In this document: piece by piece, positions 1 through 7,332 of the stretch
Layout of the letters: every line of letters starts with the position of its first letter
Numbering within the stretch: position 1 is the stretch's first letter
NCBI RefSeq assembly: GCF_027625935.1
Contig: NZ_CP115300.1
Span: 7,254,001-7,318,000 of the forward strand
Direction of reading: 5' to 3'
DNA length: 64,000 bases
Origin: Streptomyces camelliae
GTDB lineage: Bacteria; Actinomycetota; Actinomycetes; Streptomycetales; Streptomycetaceae
The notes under the pieces: generated by a model
The model's input: the letters and a program-made list of their open reading frames with translations, nothing else
Databases searched by the model: none
What the model was told of the DNA's origin: nothing
Position numbers and translations under genes: made by a program

Positions 1-100
1 GCCGGCCGGTCAGCGGGCCGCCGACGAGACCGGGGCGCTCGCGGTCGAGCAGGGCGCGCAGCCGGTCCAGGTCGAGTCCGGGCGGGTGGTCGGTGCTCAT
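1..100 (-). CDS. Phosphotransferase family protein, N-terminal fragment (cut by window edge)
   Basis: Only the first 33 codons lie in the window; the gene continues past base 1. The start ATG at 98-100 has a good Shine-Dalgarno (AGGAGTGCCGT before ATG). The visible residues begin MSTDHPPGLDLDRLRALLDR and continue into a VGGPLTG stretch. This resembles the opening of the APH-like phosphotransferases often found next to acyl-CoA dehydrogenases in actinomycetes, where it precedes the ATP-binding glycine-rich segment. The kinase motifs are outside the window, so the assignment rests on N-terminal resemblance only. Two inverted repeats lie just upstream (114-157), which suggests a dedicated regulator. 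Confidence 0.55.
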   Translation of the reverse strand, partial: MSTDHPPGLDLDRLRALLDRERPGLVGGPLTGR

Positions 101-113
101 ACGGCACTCCTAC

Positions 114-157
114 GAACGGGTGAACAAGACCCGTTCATGATGCCGACCGGTCGGTAT
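114..157. promoter_or_regulatory. Two adjacent inverted repeats upstream of the phosphotransferase gene
   Basis: The arms GAACGGGT (114-121) and ACCCGTTC (129-136) form a perfect 8-bp inverted repeat with a 7-base spacer. Beside it, CCGACCGGTCGG (143-154) is a perfect 12-bp palindrome of the kind bound by TetR-family repressors in actinomycetes. They lie 14-57 bases before the minus-strand start codon, a normal operator position. No regulator gene is visible in the window, so the cognate protein is unknown. Confidence 0.45.
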
Positions 158-222
158 GCCGTCCAGTGCGCAGGCCGAAGACGAGGCCAAACGTGACCGG
201 AGCCACGATAGGCCGAACGGGG

Positions 223-522
223 TCAGTGGTCGTCCCAGTGATCCCCGTGCTCGGCGTGCCGGTGTCCGTCGTGCAGATAGTCGACATGGTCGCCGTGCCG
301 CACCTGTGCGTGCCCGCACTCGTCGTGGTGCACGTGCTCATGGTCCTTGTGCGGGGCGTGCCCGGCCGGCTCGCACTCGTCCCAGTGGCCCGCGTGCTCG
401 CGGTGCAGATGCCCGTCGTGCGCGTAGTCCAGGTGGTCGCCGTGGTGCACGGCGGTGTGCCCGCAGTCCGGACCGTGGCGGTGGGTGCCGTGATCGGTGT
501 GTTCCTGGTGAGGGGTGGCCAT
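223..522 (-). CDS. Histidine-rich putative metal-binding protein with internal duplication
   Basis: This is a 99-residue soluble protein in which roughly a quarter of residues are histidine, with many aspartates and a few cysteines. I chose the ATG at 520-522 because AAGGTGAG lies just before it; an upstream in-frame Met lacks such a site. Two copies of a roughly 30-residue unit are recognisable: each begins CGH, runs through HGDH-x-DY-x-HDGH-x-H and ends near GHWD. There is no signal peptide or membrane segment, so it would act in the cytoplasm, probably as a zinc, nickel or copper chelator. This is inferred from composition; I recognise no named family. A TTGACG hexamer at 585-590 on the same strand could be its -35 box. 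Confidence 0.75.
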   Translation of the reverse strand: MATPHQEHTDHGTHRHGPDCGHTAVHHGDHLDYAHDGHLHREHAGHWDECEPAGHAPHKDHEHVHHDECGHAQVRHGDHVDYLHDGHRHAEHGDHWDDH

Positions 523-586
523 GGTGCTCACCTTCGGATCGGGGTTCTGACGACGCACAGGCTACGCGCGATCGGTGCATATATCG

Positions 587-853
587 TCAAATCGGGCGCG
601 CGTGACGCGGGGTGGGCGACCGTACAGCACCGCCGCCGTCGCATGGCGAGGAGCGCGCAGGGCCCGTCGGTGAGGCCGGTGGCCGAGGCGCCGCCGTGCA
701 GGGCGGTCCTGACGGCGAGTGCGGCGGCCGGCGGCGTCGTACGACACCGGGCCGGCCGGGTGCGCTCCGGCTGCGACCCCCGGTCGCGGCGCCCGCGTCC
801 CGTACCCGCTCCGGTGCGAACCACAGCCGGACGTTCTCGACGAATTCGGTCAC
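587..853 (-). pseudogene. Possible degraded or frameshifted small gene downstream of the Nudix gene
   Basis: A GTG at 851-853 with GGAG nine bases upstream opens a frame whose first part (TEFVENVRLWFAPERVRD) has natural composition and high third-position GC. After about 30 codons the frame turns into proline/arginine-rich low-quality sequence, while a second frame in the same stretch reads more naturally (LAVRTALHGGASATGLTDG). That is the pattern of a frameshift. I do not recognise a family. It may also be non-coding: bases 523-874 hold nothing else I can support apart from the promoter of the His-rich gene. Confidence 0.25.
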
Positions 854-874
854 GCCGCCGACTCCGCCGGCATC

Positions 875-1411
875 TCACCTGCCCGAACGGAACGCCCGCA
901 GCCTCTCGTACGCCGCCCGCCCGTCCGGCACCCACTCCCACTCGGCGAGCCGCCGCTCGACCTCCTCCTCGGGCAGGAAGCCGTGCCACTGGACCTCCTC
1001 CACCTGGGGCCGCACCGGCAGCTCGCAGCGCACCTGGTACACCGCCGACCACCAGCTCGCCCCGGCCCCGTCGTCGTACAGGAACTTGAAGAGGAACTCC
1101 GGCCGCGGCAGCCCGCTCACCCCCAGCTCCTCCTCGGCCTCCCGCAGTGCCGCCTCGTCGTAGGACTCGCCCGCCCCCACGACCCCGCCGACGAACATGT
1201 CGTACAGCGAGGGGAAGACCAGCTTGGTGGCCGTGCGGCGGTGCACGAAGAGCCGGCCGGACGCGTCCCGGACCTCGATGAACGCACAGCGGTGGCGCAG
1301 GCCCCGGGCGTACGCCTCGCCGCGCGGAGACCGGCCGACGACCCGGTCGTGCTCGTCGACGATGTCGAGGATCTCCTCAGCAGGGTTCATGCCTCCATCC
1401 AAGCAGGACAC
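875..1411 (-). CDS. Nudix hydrolase
   Basis: The protein has a clear Nudix box, G-x5-E-x7-REVEE-like, reading GVVGAGESYDEAALREAEEELGV in the middle of the chain (stated here only as the motif). The glutamates bind the divalent metal used to hydrolyse nucleoside-diphosphate-linked compounds. The N-terminus (ILDIVDEHDRVVGR) and length (about 178 residues) fit the subgroup related to isopentenyl-diphosphate isomerase-like Nudix proteins; the substrate is unknown. The GTG at 1409-1411 directly follows the TGA of the transporter gene, suggesting translational coupling. An internal ATG at 1388-1390 preceded by GGAGG with almost no spacer is an alternative start. Confidence 0.85.
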   Translation of the reverse strand: MSCLDGGMNPAEEILDIVDEHDRVVGRSPRGEAYARGLRHRCAFIEVRDASGRLFVHRRTATKLVFPSLYDMFVGGVVGAGESYDEAALREAEEELGVSGLPRPEFLFKFLYDDGAGASWWSAVYQVRCELPVRPQVEEVQWHGFLPEEEVERRLAEWEWVPDGRAAYERLRAFRSGR

Positions 1412-2308
1412 TCAGCGGCGCTGGAGGTCGCGGGCCGGGGGTTCCGCCTCCGCCGTGCCGCACGGCATCGCCGGGTGCAGCCCGAGCAGCACGATGCCCC
1501 CCACCACGGCCGCGAGCCCCGCCGCCTCCCAGGCCAGCGCGCCGGTGTCGGTGCGCAGCCGGTCGCCGAGGAAACCCACCCCGCACAGGATGCCGGCGAG
1601 CGGCTCGGCCGCGGTCAGCGCGGGCAGCGACATGCGCAGCGGGGCGGTCTCGAAGGCGCTCTGCACGAGGATCAGCCCGGTGACCCCGCACACCAGCACC
1701 CCGTACGGCTGCCAGCCGGTGACCAGCTCGGCGAAGCCGCCCTCGGCGAAGCGGATGCCGCTCACCCGGGTCAGCGCGTCCTGCACGCCGTACAGCAGCC
1801 CGGCCGCGGTGGCCAGCAGCACCGGTCCCCAGCTGAGCCGGGAGCGCTTGCCGTACATCGTGAGCACCAGGGCCACGCCCACCATCGCGCCGATGATCAG
1901 CCAGTGCCGCAGCGGATCGGAGACGGCGTGGCCGGCCCGTGGCTCGCCCGCCGTGATGAACGCGCTCACCCCGCCCGCGAGCAGCAGCAGCCCCGCCCAG
2001 CCCTGGCGGCCCAGTGGCTGTCCGGTCCGGTACCGGGAGAGGGTGAGCGCGAACAGCAGGTTGGTCGCGAGCAGCGGTTCCACCAGGGAGATCTCGCCCT
2101 TGCCGAGGGCGATCGCGCCCAGCACCATGCCGGCCACCATCAGGGCGAGCCCGCCCAGCCAGCTCGGCACCCGCATCAGGTCGAGCAGCAGCCGGAAGGA
2201 CAGGAAGTCGCTCAGCGGTGCCTTCTGTGCCGCGTCCTGCTGGAGCACGAACCCGAAACCCACACAGCAGGCGGCACTCACGGCGAGCAGGAGAACCAGA
2301 ACGGACAC
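1412..2308 (-). CDS. DMT-family (EamA-like) membrane transporter
   Basis: The gene encodes a hydrophobic protein of about 298 residues with roughly nine or ten transmembrane segments, in the two-repeat layout of drug/metabolite transporters. The conserved start region SVLVLLLAVSAACCVGFGFVLQ and the segment KGEISLVEPLLATNLLFAL match a family common in Streptomyces. I prefer the GTG at 2306-2308, which has GAGG eight bases upstream; an ATG at 2324-2326 lacks a good ribosome site. It runs straight into the Nudix gene with no gap, so the two form an operon. The transported substrate cannot be read from sequence. Confidence 0.8.
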   Translation of the reverse strand: MSVLVLLLAVSAACCVGFGFVLQQDAAQKAPLSDFLSFRLLLDLMRVPSWLGGLALMVAGMVLGAIALGKGEISLVEPLLATNLLFALTLSRYRTGQPLGRQGWAGLLLLAGGVSAFITAGEPRAGHAVSDPLRHWLIIGAMVGVALVLTMYGKRSRLSWGPVLLATAAGLLYGVQDALTRVSGIRFAEGGFAELVTGWQPYGVLVCGVTGLILVQSAFETAPLRMSLPALTAAEPLAGILCGVGFLGDRLRTDTGALAWEAAGLAAVVGGIVLLGLHPAMPCGTAEAEPPARDLQRR

Positions 2309-2647
2309 GCTGCGTACCTCGATCATCCGGCCGGACCACGGGCGTGTAATGGCCGACTGTAGCGTCCCCGGGGCGGTATCGACCCGGAAGTGCCCGCAAT
2401 CGGGGAGCGGCGGGCAGTCGGCTCGCCATGCTCCGTGGCTGAGCCCTCTCGCGCCATGGCGTACGCCACAGCTGCGGGCCGGAATCCCGCGCGCGGCCGG
2501 GCCCACCTGCACAGGGACCCTCAAGTTCCGCTTAAGAACCGGAAGTTGAACCTGTCAACAGGTCGCGTTCCGCTTGACGCAAACCTTGGCTGGGGGTTTG
2601 CTGTGCGTGATCGGTCGATGGCAGCCCGAGATACAGGAAGTTCCGCG
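2309..2647. promoter_or_regulatory. Divergent intergenic region with palindrome and candidate promoter
   Basis: This gap separates the minus-strand transporter and the plus-strand TPR-like gene. ACCTGT-CA-ACAGGT (2550-2563) is a palindrome, and the nonamer GTTCCGCTT occurs twice (2525-2533 and 2567-2575), flanking it. TTGACG at 2574-2579, followed after 17 bases by TTTGCT (2597-2602), is a plausible plus-strand promoter. No supported gene lies in the gap. Confidence 0.4.
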
Positions 2648-3652
2648 GTGCCCCCACCTCTCCCACCCCTGCTCGGCGCGGGCCGGGCCCCCACGGACCA
2701 GTCCGGCGACACCGCCCCGGACGACACCGCCCCGGACGACTCCGGCGCCTTCGACGACGCCCTGGACGACGCCGAACTGCGCACCGCGCGCGCCGCGTTG
2801 GCGCAGGGCAGGCGCCAGGCCGCCCGTTCCCTGCTGCTGCACACCGGCGACGACTGGGACCGCCGCGGACACCGCCTCACCGTGCTCGCCCGGGAGCCGT
2901 ACGCCGTCGCCTGGGCCCGGGACTGGCAGCTCGCCGAGCCCGGTTCCGCCGACGCCGCCGCCCTGGCCGCCCTCGCCCTGGTCGACCGTGCCCTGCGCGG
3001 CAAGGAGGACCCCGACCGGGCCCGCGAGGCCTGTGCCGCGGCCGCCGCGCTCGCCCCCGCCGACCCCACCCCCTGGCTCGGCCTGCTCCAGCTGGCCCGG
3101 ACCCTCGGACAGGAGCGTGAGCTGCTCGGTACCTTCGCCGAGCTGCGCCGCCGCCACCCCGAACACCACCACGCCCACCATCTGCTGCTCGCCCGGCTCG
3201 CCGAACGGCCCGCGGGCGGCCGGGGCGCCGAGGCGCACGAGGTGTACGACGTGGCCGAGCTGGCCGCCGCCGAGGCCCCCGCCGACTCCCCGCTCGCCGT
3301 GCTGCCGGTTGTCGCGTACGCCGAGCGCTACCGGGTGCTGGCCGCCACCGGCCTGGCCCCCGCCGACCCGGCCGCCTCCGGGCACTGGTCCGGCCCCCGG
3401 GCCCGCCGGATCCTGCGCGCCTGCTTCGACTGGTGGCTGGAGTGGGAGCACGACGAGCACCCCCGCCGCCACATCGACCTCAACCACCTGGCGTTCGCGC
3501 TGTCCTGCGCCGGCCGCCCGGCCGAGGCGGCGGCCCTGTTCCAGCGCATCGGCCGGCACGCCACCCCGGCCCCCTGGTCCTACGCGCACCGCGACCCGCG
3601 CGCCTCCTTCCGCGAGGCCCGCGCCCGCGCGCTGAACGGCACGGTCCGCTGA
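2648..3652 (+). CDS. TPR-like protein of unknown function
   Basis: This is a soluble protein of 334 residues, rich in alanine, leucine and arginine. Helical pairs resemble tetratricopeptide repeats (for example ALALVDRALRGKEDPDRA and TPWLGLLQLARTLGQ, then AFALSCAGRPAEAAALFQRIG near the C-terminus). TPR folds mediate protein contacts; no partner is evident. I chose the GTG at 2648-2650 because AGGAAG lies seven bases before it; upstream codons in the frame lack coding character. There is no signal peptide. The last codons and stop sit inside a 17-bp tandem duplication (3631-3664), described in the findings. Confidence 0.75.
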   Translation: MPPPLPPLLGAGRAPTDQSGDTAPDDTAPDDSGAFDDALDDAELRTARAALAQGRRQAARSLLLHTGDDWDRRGHRLTVLAREPYAVAWARDWQLAEPGSADAAALAALALVDRALRGKEDPDRAREACAAAAALAPADPTPWLGLLQLARTLGQERELLGTFAELRRRHPEHHHAHHLLLARLAERPAGGRGAEAHEVYDVAELAAAEAPADSPLAVLPVVAYAERYRVLAATGLAPADPAASGHWSGPRARRILRACFDWWLEWEHDEHPRRHIDLNHLAFALSCAGRPAEAAALFQRIGRHATPAPWSYAHRDPRASFREARARALNGTVR

Positions 3653-3770
3653 ACGGCGCGGTCCGCCGAGTCGTACGGCTCTCTGAGACGTACGTAAGAA
3701 GTGATTACGGAAGTCTGACCGCTGACCCCGTTCCCTGGCTCCGCACAGCCCCGAGTGCTCGAATGGATAC

Positions 3771-4499
3771 GTGAACTCTGAACAATCCGAGGAGCCCGAC
3801 GGCCGGCCCATCGGCCGCCGCGTCTTCCTCGGCACGCTCGGCCTGGGCGCGCTCGGCGTGGCCGCCGCGCCCACGCTGCAACGCGGTCTGGAGGGCTTCC
3901 TCGGCAGTGTCGCCGGCAAGGACCCCACCGGCCTGACCGGTCTGCTGCCCAACGGCGGCGGCTTCCGCTACTACTCCGTCGCCGCGTCGGTGCCGCACAA
4001 GACCGCCGCCGACTACCGGCTGAGGATCGACGGACTGGTCGACCACCCGCGCACCTACACCCTGGACGACCTGCGCGCCCAGCCGCAGACCCGGCTGGTC
4101 AAGGACGTCCAGTGCGTCACCGGCTGGCGGGTGCCCGGCACCCCCTTCGAGGGCGTCCGCCTCTCCCGCCTGCTGGACGCGGCGGGGGTCCACGGCACGG
4201 CGAAGGCGATCCGCTTCACCTGCTTCGACGGCACCTACACCGAGAGCCTCACCCTCGACCAGGCCCGCCGCCCGGACATCCTGGTCGCGCTGCGCATGCA
4301 GGACAAGGACATCGGCCACGACCACGGCGGCCCGGTCCGCCTCTACGTCGCCCCCATGTACTTCTACAAGTCCGCCAAGTGGCTCTCCGGGATCACGGTC
4401 ACCGACCGGGTCGAGCCCGGCTACTGGGAGCACCTCGGCTACGACGTCGACGCCTGGGTCGGCAAGTCGAACGGACGGACCGATGTCCCTACGAGCTGA
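3771..4499 (+). CDS. Tat-exported molybdopterin-dependent oxidoreductase
   Basis: This is a sulfite-oxidase-fold enzyme of 242 residues. The N-terminus has a twin-arginine signal (GRRVFLG, residues 15-21) followed by a hydrophobic stretch, so it should be folded with its cofactor and exported. Cys116 in KDVQCVTGWRVPG is the expected molybdenum ligand, and the RLYVAPMYFYKSAKWLSGI segment is typical of the family. It starts with GTG and overlaps the following cytochrome b gene by 17 bases, so the two are translated together. This matches the MsrP/YedY-YedZ style of pairing, in which a membrane haem protein delivers electrons to the exported enzyme. Its real substrate is unknown. Confidence 0.88.
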   Translation: MNSEQSEEPDGRPIGRRVFLGTLGLGALGVAAAPTLQRGLEGFLGSVAGKDPTGLTGLLPNGGGFRYYSVAASVPHKTAADYRLRIDGLVDHPRTYTLDDLRAQPQTRLVKDVQCVTGWRVPGTPFEGVRLSRLLDAAGVHGTAKAIRFTCFDGTYTESLTLDQARRPDILVALRMQDKDIGHDHGGPVRLYVAPMYFYKSAKWLSGITVTDRVEPGYWEHLGYDVDAWVGKSNGRTDVPTS

Positions 4500-5109
4500 C
4501 ACCCCGGCCCCGCCGAGCGCCCGGATCCGCCGCTTCGGACGGACCCAGCGGTGGGTGCACCGTACGACGGCCCTGCTGATGGGCGTGTGCGTGGTGACGG
4601 CGGCGATCCTCTACATCCCGCAGCTGGCGATCATGGTCGGCCGCCGCGAACTGGTCGTCCGCATCCACGAGTGCGCGGGCCTCGCCCTGCCGGTGCCGGT
4701 CCTGCTGGGCCTCGCCTCCCGTGGCTTCCGCGCGGACCTGCGCTTCCTCAACCGCTTCGGCCCGCACGACAAGGTCTGGCTGCGTGCCGCGCTGGTCCGT
4801 GACAAGCGCCACAGCTCCCGTCCGGCGGGCAAGTTCAACGCCGGCCAGAAGATCTACGCCGCCTGGATCGCCGGTGCCACGCTGGTCATGCTCGGCACCG
4901 GCCTGCTGATGTGGTTCACCCATCTCGCCCCGCTGATGTGGCGCACCTCGGCGACCTTCGTCCACGACTGGCTGGCCCTGACGATCGGCGTGGTCCTCGC
5001 GGGACACATCGGCATGGCCCTGGGCGACCCGGAGGCGCGCAGGGGGCTGCGCACGGGGACGGTCAGCAGGGAGTGGGCGAAGCGGGAACACCCGTTGTGG
5101 CGCCCCTGA
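4483..5109 (+). CDS. Cytochrome b/b6-domain membrane protein, electron donor to the Mo enzyme
   Basis: This is a 208-residue integral membrane protein with about four transmembrane segments. Conserved histidines that could hold b-type haem occur in WVHRTTALLMG, VRIHECAGL, FVHDWLALTIG and AGHIGMALG. That layout fits the di-haem cytochromes that pass quinone-pool electrons to exported molybdoenzymes. The gene begins inside the last codons of the molybdopterin oxidoreductase (4483-4499), strong evidence for a shared function. The length is typical. A moderate hairpin downstream (5140-5166) may end the operon. Confidence 0.85.
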   Translation: MSLRADTPAPPSARIRRFGRTQRWVHRTTALLMGVCVVTAAILYIPQLAIMVGRRELVVRIHECAGLALPVPVLLGLASRGFRADLRFLNRFGPHDKVWLRAALVRDKRHSSRPAGKFNAGQKIYAAWIAGATLVMLGTGLLMWFTHLAPLMWRTSATFVHDWLALTIGVVLAGHIGMALGDPEARRGLRTGTVSREWAKREHPLWRP

Positions 5110-5139
5110 GCGATGCCCCGATGGAGTTGGCCCCCGCGT

Positions 5140-5166
5140 GGCCCGCCGTCCCGGGACCGGCGGGCC
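5140..5166 (+). terminator. Hairpin downstream of the Mo enzyme/cytochrome b operon
   Basis: GGCCCGCCG (5140-5148) and CGGCGGGCC (5158-5166) form a perfect 9-bp stem with a 9-base loop, 30 bases after the stop. There is no T tract, as is common in Streptomyces. Confidence 0.4.
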
Positions 5167-5300
5167 GACGCCTCGAAGGGCGCCGTCGCGGGGTATGCGG
5201 AACCTACGCCGGTGCCGGCAAAAATGGAAGCCCCGATTCCTGTTGACCCTCGGACGTGCGCAGACGCACCCTGAACCGCACGCACCACGAGGAGCACAGG

Positions 5301-5471
5301 ATGAGCCGAGCCACCGCCACGCACCGCGTCGTCGAGTACTGGACGGACCAGGACACCCACGTGATCTTTCCCGTCGAGCGGAGCGAGGAAGTCGACCGCA
5401 TGACCGACGCGCAGCTGATCGCGACGTACGGGAAGCCCGAGGACGGGGCCGTGGCACGCATCGTCCACTAG
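5301..5471 (+). CDS. Small conserved-looking hypothetical protein
   Basis: The product has 56 residues and begins MSRATATHRVVEYWTDQ. The ATG at 5301-5303 is preceded by GAGGAGCACAGG, a convincing ribosome site, so the gene is likely real. The middle (DTHVIFPVERSEEVDRMTDAQLIATYGKP) is well-mixed sequence with no signal peptide or membrane segment. I recognise no domain. It stands alone between the Mo-enzyme operon and the convergent idonate/gluconate cluster. Confidence 0.6.
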   Translation: MSRATATHRVVEYWTDQDTHVIFPVERSEEVDRMTDAQLIATYGKPEDGAVARIVH

Positions 5472-5490
5472 GCCCGCCGGCGGCCCCCGT

Positions 5491-6516
5491 TCAGCCGGCG
5501 AAGTCCAGCAGCACCTTGCAGGACCGGCTCCGGTCGGCGGCCAGCGCGAAGGCGTGCTCGGCCGAGTGCACCGGCACCACGGCACTGATCAGCTCGTCGA
5601 ACTGCGGCCGCGCAGCGAGCAGATGGAGGGCGTCGTCGAACTCGGCGCCGAAGCGGAACGCGCCCCGCAGCTCGATCTCCCGGCTGACCAGCAGGTTCCC
5701 GGCGAACGGGCTCTGTCCCGGCGGCAGCATGCCGAGCTGGACGACCACGCCCCCGCGCCGTACCAGCCGCAGACACGTGTCGAGCCCGGCCGCGACCCCC
5801 GACGCCTCGACGGCCACGTCCACCTCCTCGGGCCACCCGGCGTCCGCCGGATCGTCGGCCCGGACGAGGGTGTCGGCCCCGGCGGCGGCCGCGAACTCCC
5901 GTGCCCGGGGCACGAGATCGCTCACCGTGACCCGAGCCGCGCCGGCCGCCTTCGCCGCCGCGACCACCAGGCACCCGATCGGCCCGGCCCCGGTCACCAG
6001 CACATGCCGGCCGGAGACGTCCCCGGCCCGCCGCACCGCGTGCAGCGCCACCGACAGCGGCTCGGCGAGCGCGGCACGGCGCAGCCCGAGGCCGTCCGGC
6101 AGCGCCCTCAACTGCCCGGCTGGCACGGCCACTCGGTCCGCGAACCCGCCCTGCACGTGCGGAAAGCGGGCCGCGCTGCCCAGATACCGGGTGTCCCGGC
6201 AGACGTTGGCGCGCCCGTCGGCGCACTCCGGGCATCGCCCGCACGGGGTGGCGGGGTGCACGGCGACCGCCGTACCCGGCGCGGGACCCGTGGCCCCGGC
6301 GCCGTAGGACACCACCGTGCCCACCACCTCGTGCCCGAGCAGCATCGGCTCGCGGAGCCGGAAGTCGCCGACCCCGCCGTGCCGCCAGTAGTGCAGATCC
6401 GAGCCGCACACCCCGCCGTAGCGGACGGCGACCAGGGCCTGGCCGGGCCCGGGTTCGGGCACCGGCAGCTCCGCGACCCGCAGATCGCCCGCGCCGTGGA
6501 TCACACAACCCAGCAT
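5491..6516 (-). CDS. Zinc-dependent L-idonate 5-dehydrogenase-like alcohol dehydrogenase
   Basis: This is a 341-residue medium-chain dehydrogenase. It has the catalytic-zinc region (GGVCGSDLHYWRHG, then GHEVVG) and the structural-zinc cysteines CGRCPEC-x7-C. The Rossmann motif VLVTGAGPIGCLVVAAA indicates NAD(P) binding. The GSDLHYW segment and its place next to a gluconate 5-dehydrogenase, a gluconate permease and gluconokinase point to L-idonate 5-dehydrogenase (idonate to 5-ketogluconate), though a related polyol dehydrogenase is possible. The ATG at 6514-6516 follows AAAGGGG. It is the last gene of the cluster, 38 bases after the SDR gene. Confidence 0.8.
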   Translation of the reverse strand: MLGCVIHGAGDLRVAELPVPEPGPGQALVAVRYGGVCGSDLHYWRHGGVGDFRLREPMLLGHEVVGTVVSYGAGATGPAPGTAVAVHPATPCGRCPECADGRANVCRDTRYLGSAARFPHVQGGFADRVAVPAGQLRALPDGLGLRRAALAEPLSVALHAVRRAGDVSGRHVLVTGAGPIGCLVVAAAKAAGAARVTVSDLVPRAREFAAAAGADTLVRADDPADAGWPEEVDVAVEASGVAAGLDTCLRLVRRGGVVVQLGMLPPGQSPFAGNLLVSREIELRGAFRFGAEFDDALHLLAARPQFDELISAVVPVHSAEHAFALAADRSRSCKVLLDFAG

Positions 6517-6554
6517 TCCCGCAGCCCCTTTCAGATGAGATGTCGGATCGGATG

Positions 6555-7319
6555 TCACAGGACGCTCGTCATGCCGCCGTCGACGTACAGGATCTGACCG
6601 CTCACGAAGTCGGCGGCCGGCGAGGCCAGGAAGAGCACACCGCCGACCAGGTCCTCGGTACGGCCCCAGCGGCCGGCCGGAGTGCGCCGGCGCACCCAGG
6701 CGCTGAACTCCCCGTCCTCGACCAGGGGCCGGGTCAGCTCGGTCTCGATGTAGCCGGGCCCGAGCCCGTTGACCTGGACGCCGTACGGCCCCCAGTCCGC
6801 GCACATGCCCTTGGTGAGCATCTTCAGGGCGCCCTTGGTGGCGGCGTAGGGCGCGATGCCGGGCCGGACGACCTCGCTCTGCAGCGAGCAGATGTTGACG
6901 ATCTTGCCGTGGCCCCGCTCGGTCATCCGGCGGGCCGCCTCCCGGCCGACCAGGAAGGCGCTGGTGAGGTTGGTGTCCAGGATCCGGTGCCAGTCGGCGT
7001 CGGTGAACTCCAGCAGCGGGGCGCGCAGTTGCATGCCCGCGTTGTTCACCAGGATGTCCAGCGGGCCCACCCGCTCCTCGACGTCCGCGATCCCGGCGGC
7101 CACCGAGGCGCCGTCGGTCACGTCGAACACCGCCGTGTGGATCCGGTCCCCGGGCAGCTCGGCCGCCGCCTCGGCCAGCCGGTCGCCGTCCCGTCCGTTG
7201 AGGACCACCGTGCAGCCGGCCTCGGCCAGACCGCGGGCCAGCGCGAGTCCGATGCCCCGGCTGGAGCCGGTGACCAGGGCTGTGCGGCCGCTGATGTCGA
7301 AGAGCGGGTGAGCCGTCAT
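6555..7319 (-). CDS. SDR-family gluconate 5-dehydrogenase
   Basis: This is a 254-residue short-chain dehydrogenase with the nucleotide-binding TGSSRGIG, the NNAG motif, the catalytic S...YAATK (Tyr and Lys), and a C-terminal SGQILYVDGG. The start HPLFDISGRTALVTG closely resembles gluconate 5-dehydrogenases (IdnO-like), which interconvert 5-ketogluconate and gluconate with NADP(H). The start ATG (7317-7319) has AGGAGGGGTACGACG before it. It lies 13 bases downstream of gntP and upstream of the idonate dehydrogenase, so it should be in the same operon and supply gluconate to the kinase. Confidence 0.85.
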   Translation of the reverse strand: MTAHPLFDISGRTALVTGSSRGIGLALARGLAEAGCTVVLNGRDGDRLAEAAAELPGDRIHTAVFDVTDGASVAAGIADVEERVGPLDILVNNAGMQLRAPLLEFTDADWHRILDTNLTSAFLVGREAARRMTERGHGKIVNICSLQSEVVRPGIAPYAATKGALKMLTKGMCADWGPYGVQVNGLGPGYIETELTRPLVEDGEFSAWVRRRTPAGRWGRTEDLVGGVLFLASPAADFVSGQILYVDGGMTSVL

Positions 7320-7332
7320 CGTCGTACCCCTC

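Noticed and set aside
156..1089. Long plus-strand open frames across the His-rich and Nudix genes
   Set aside because: They mirror the minus-strand genes, lack ribosome sites and have arginine/valine- or proline-skewed composition typical of antisense frames in GC-rich DNA.
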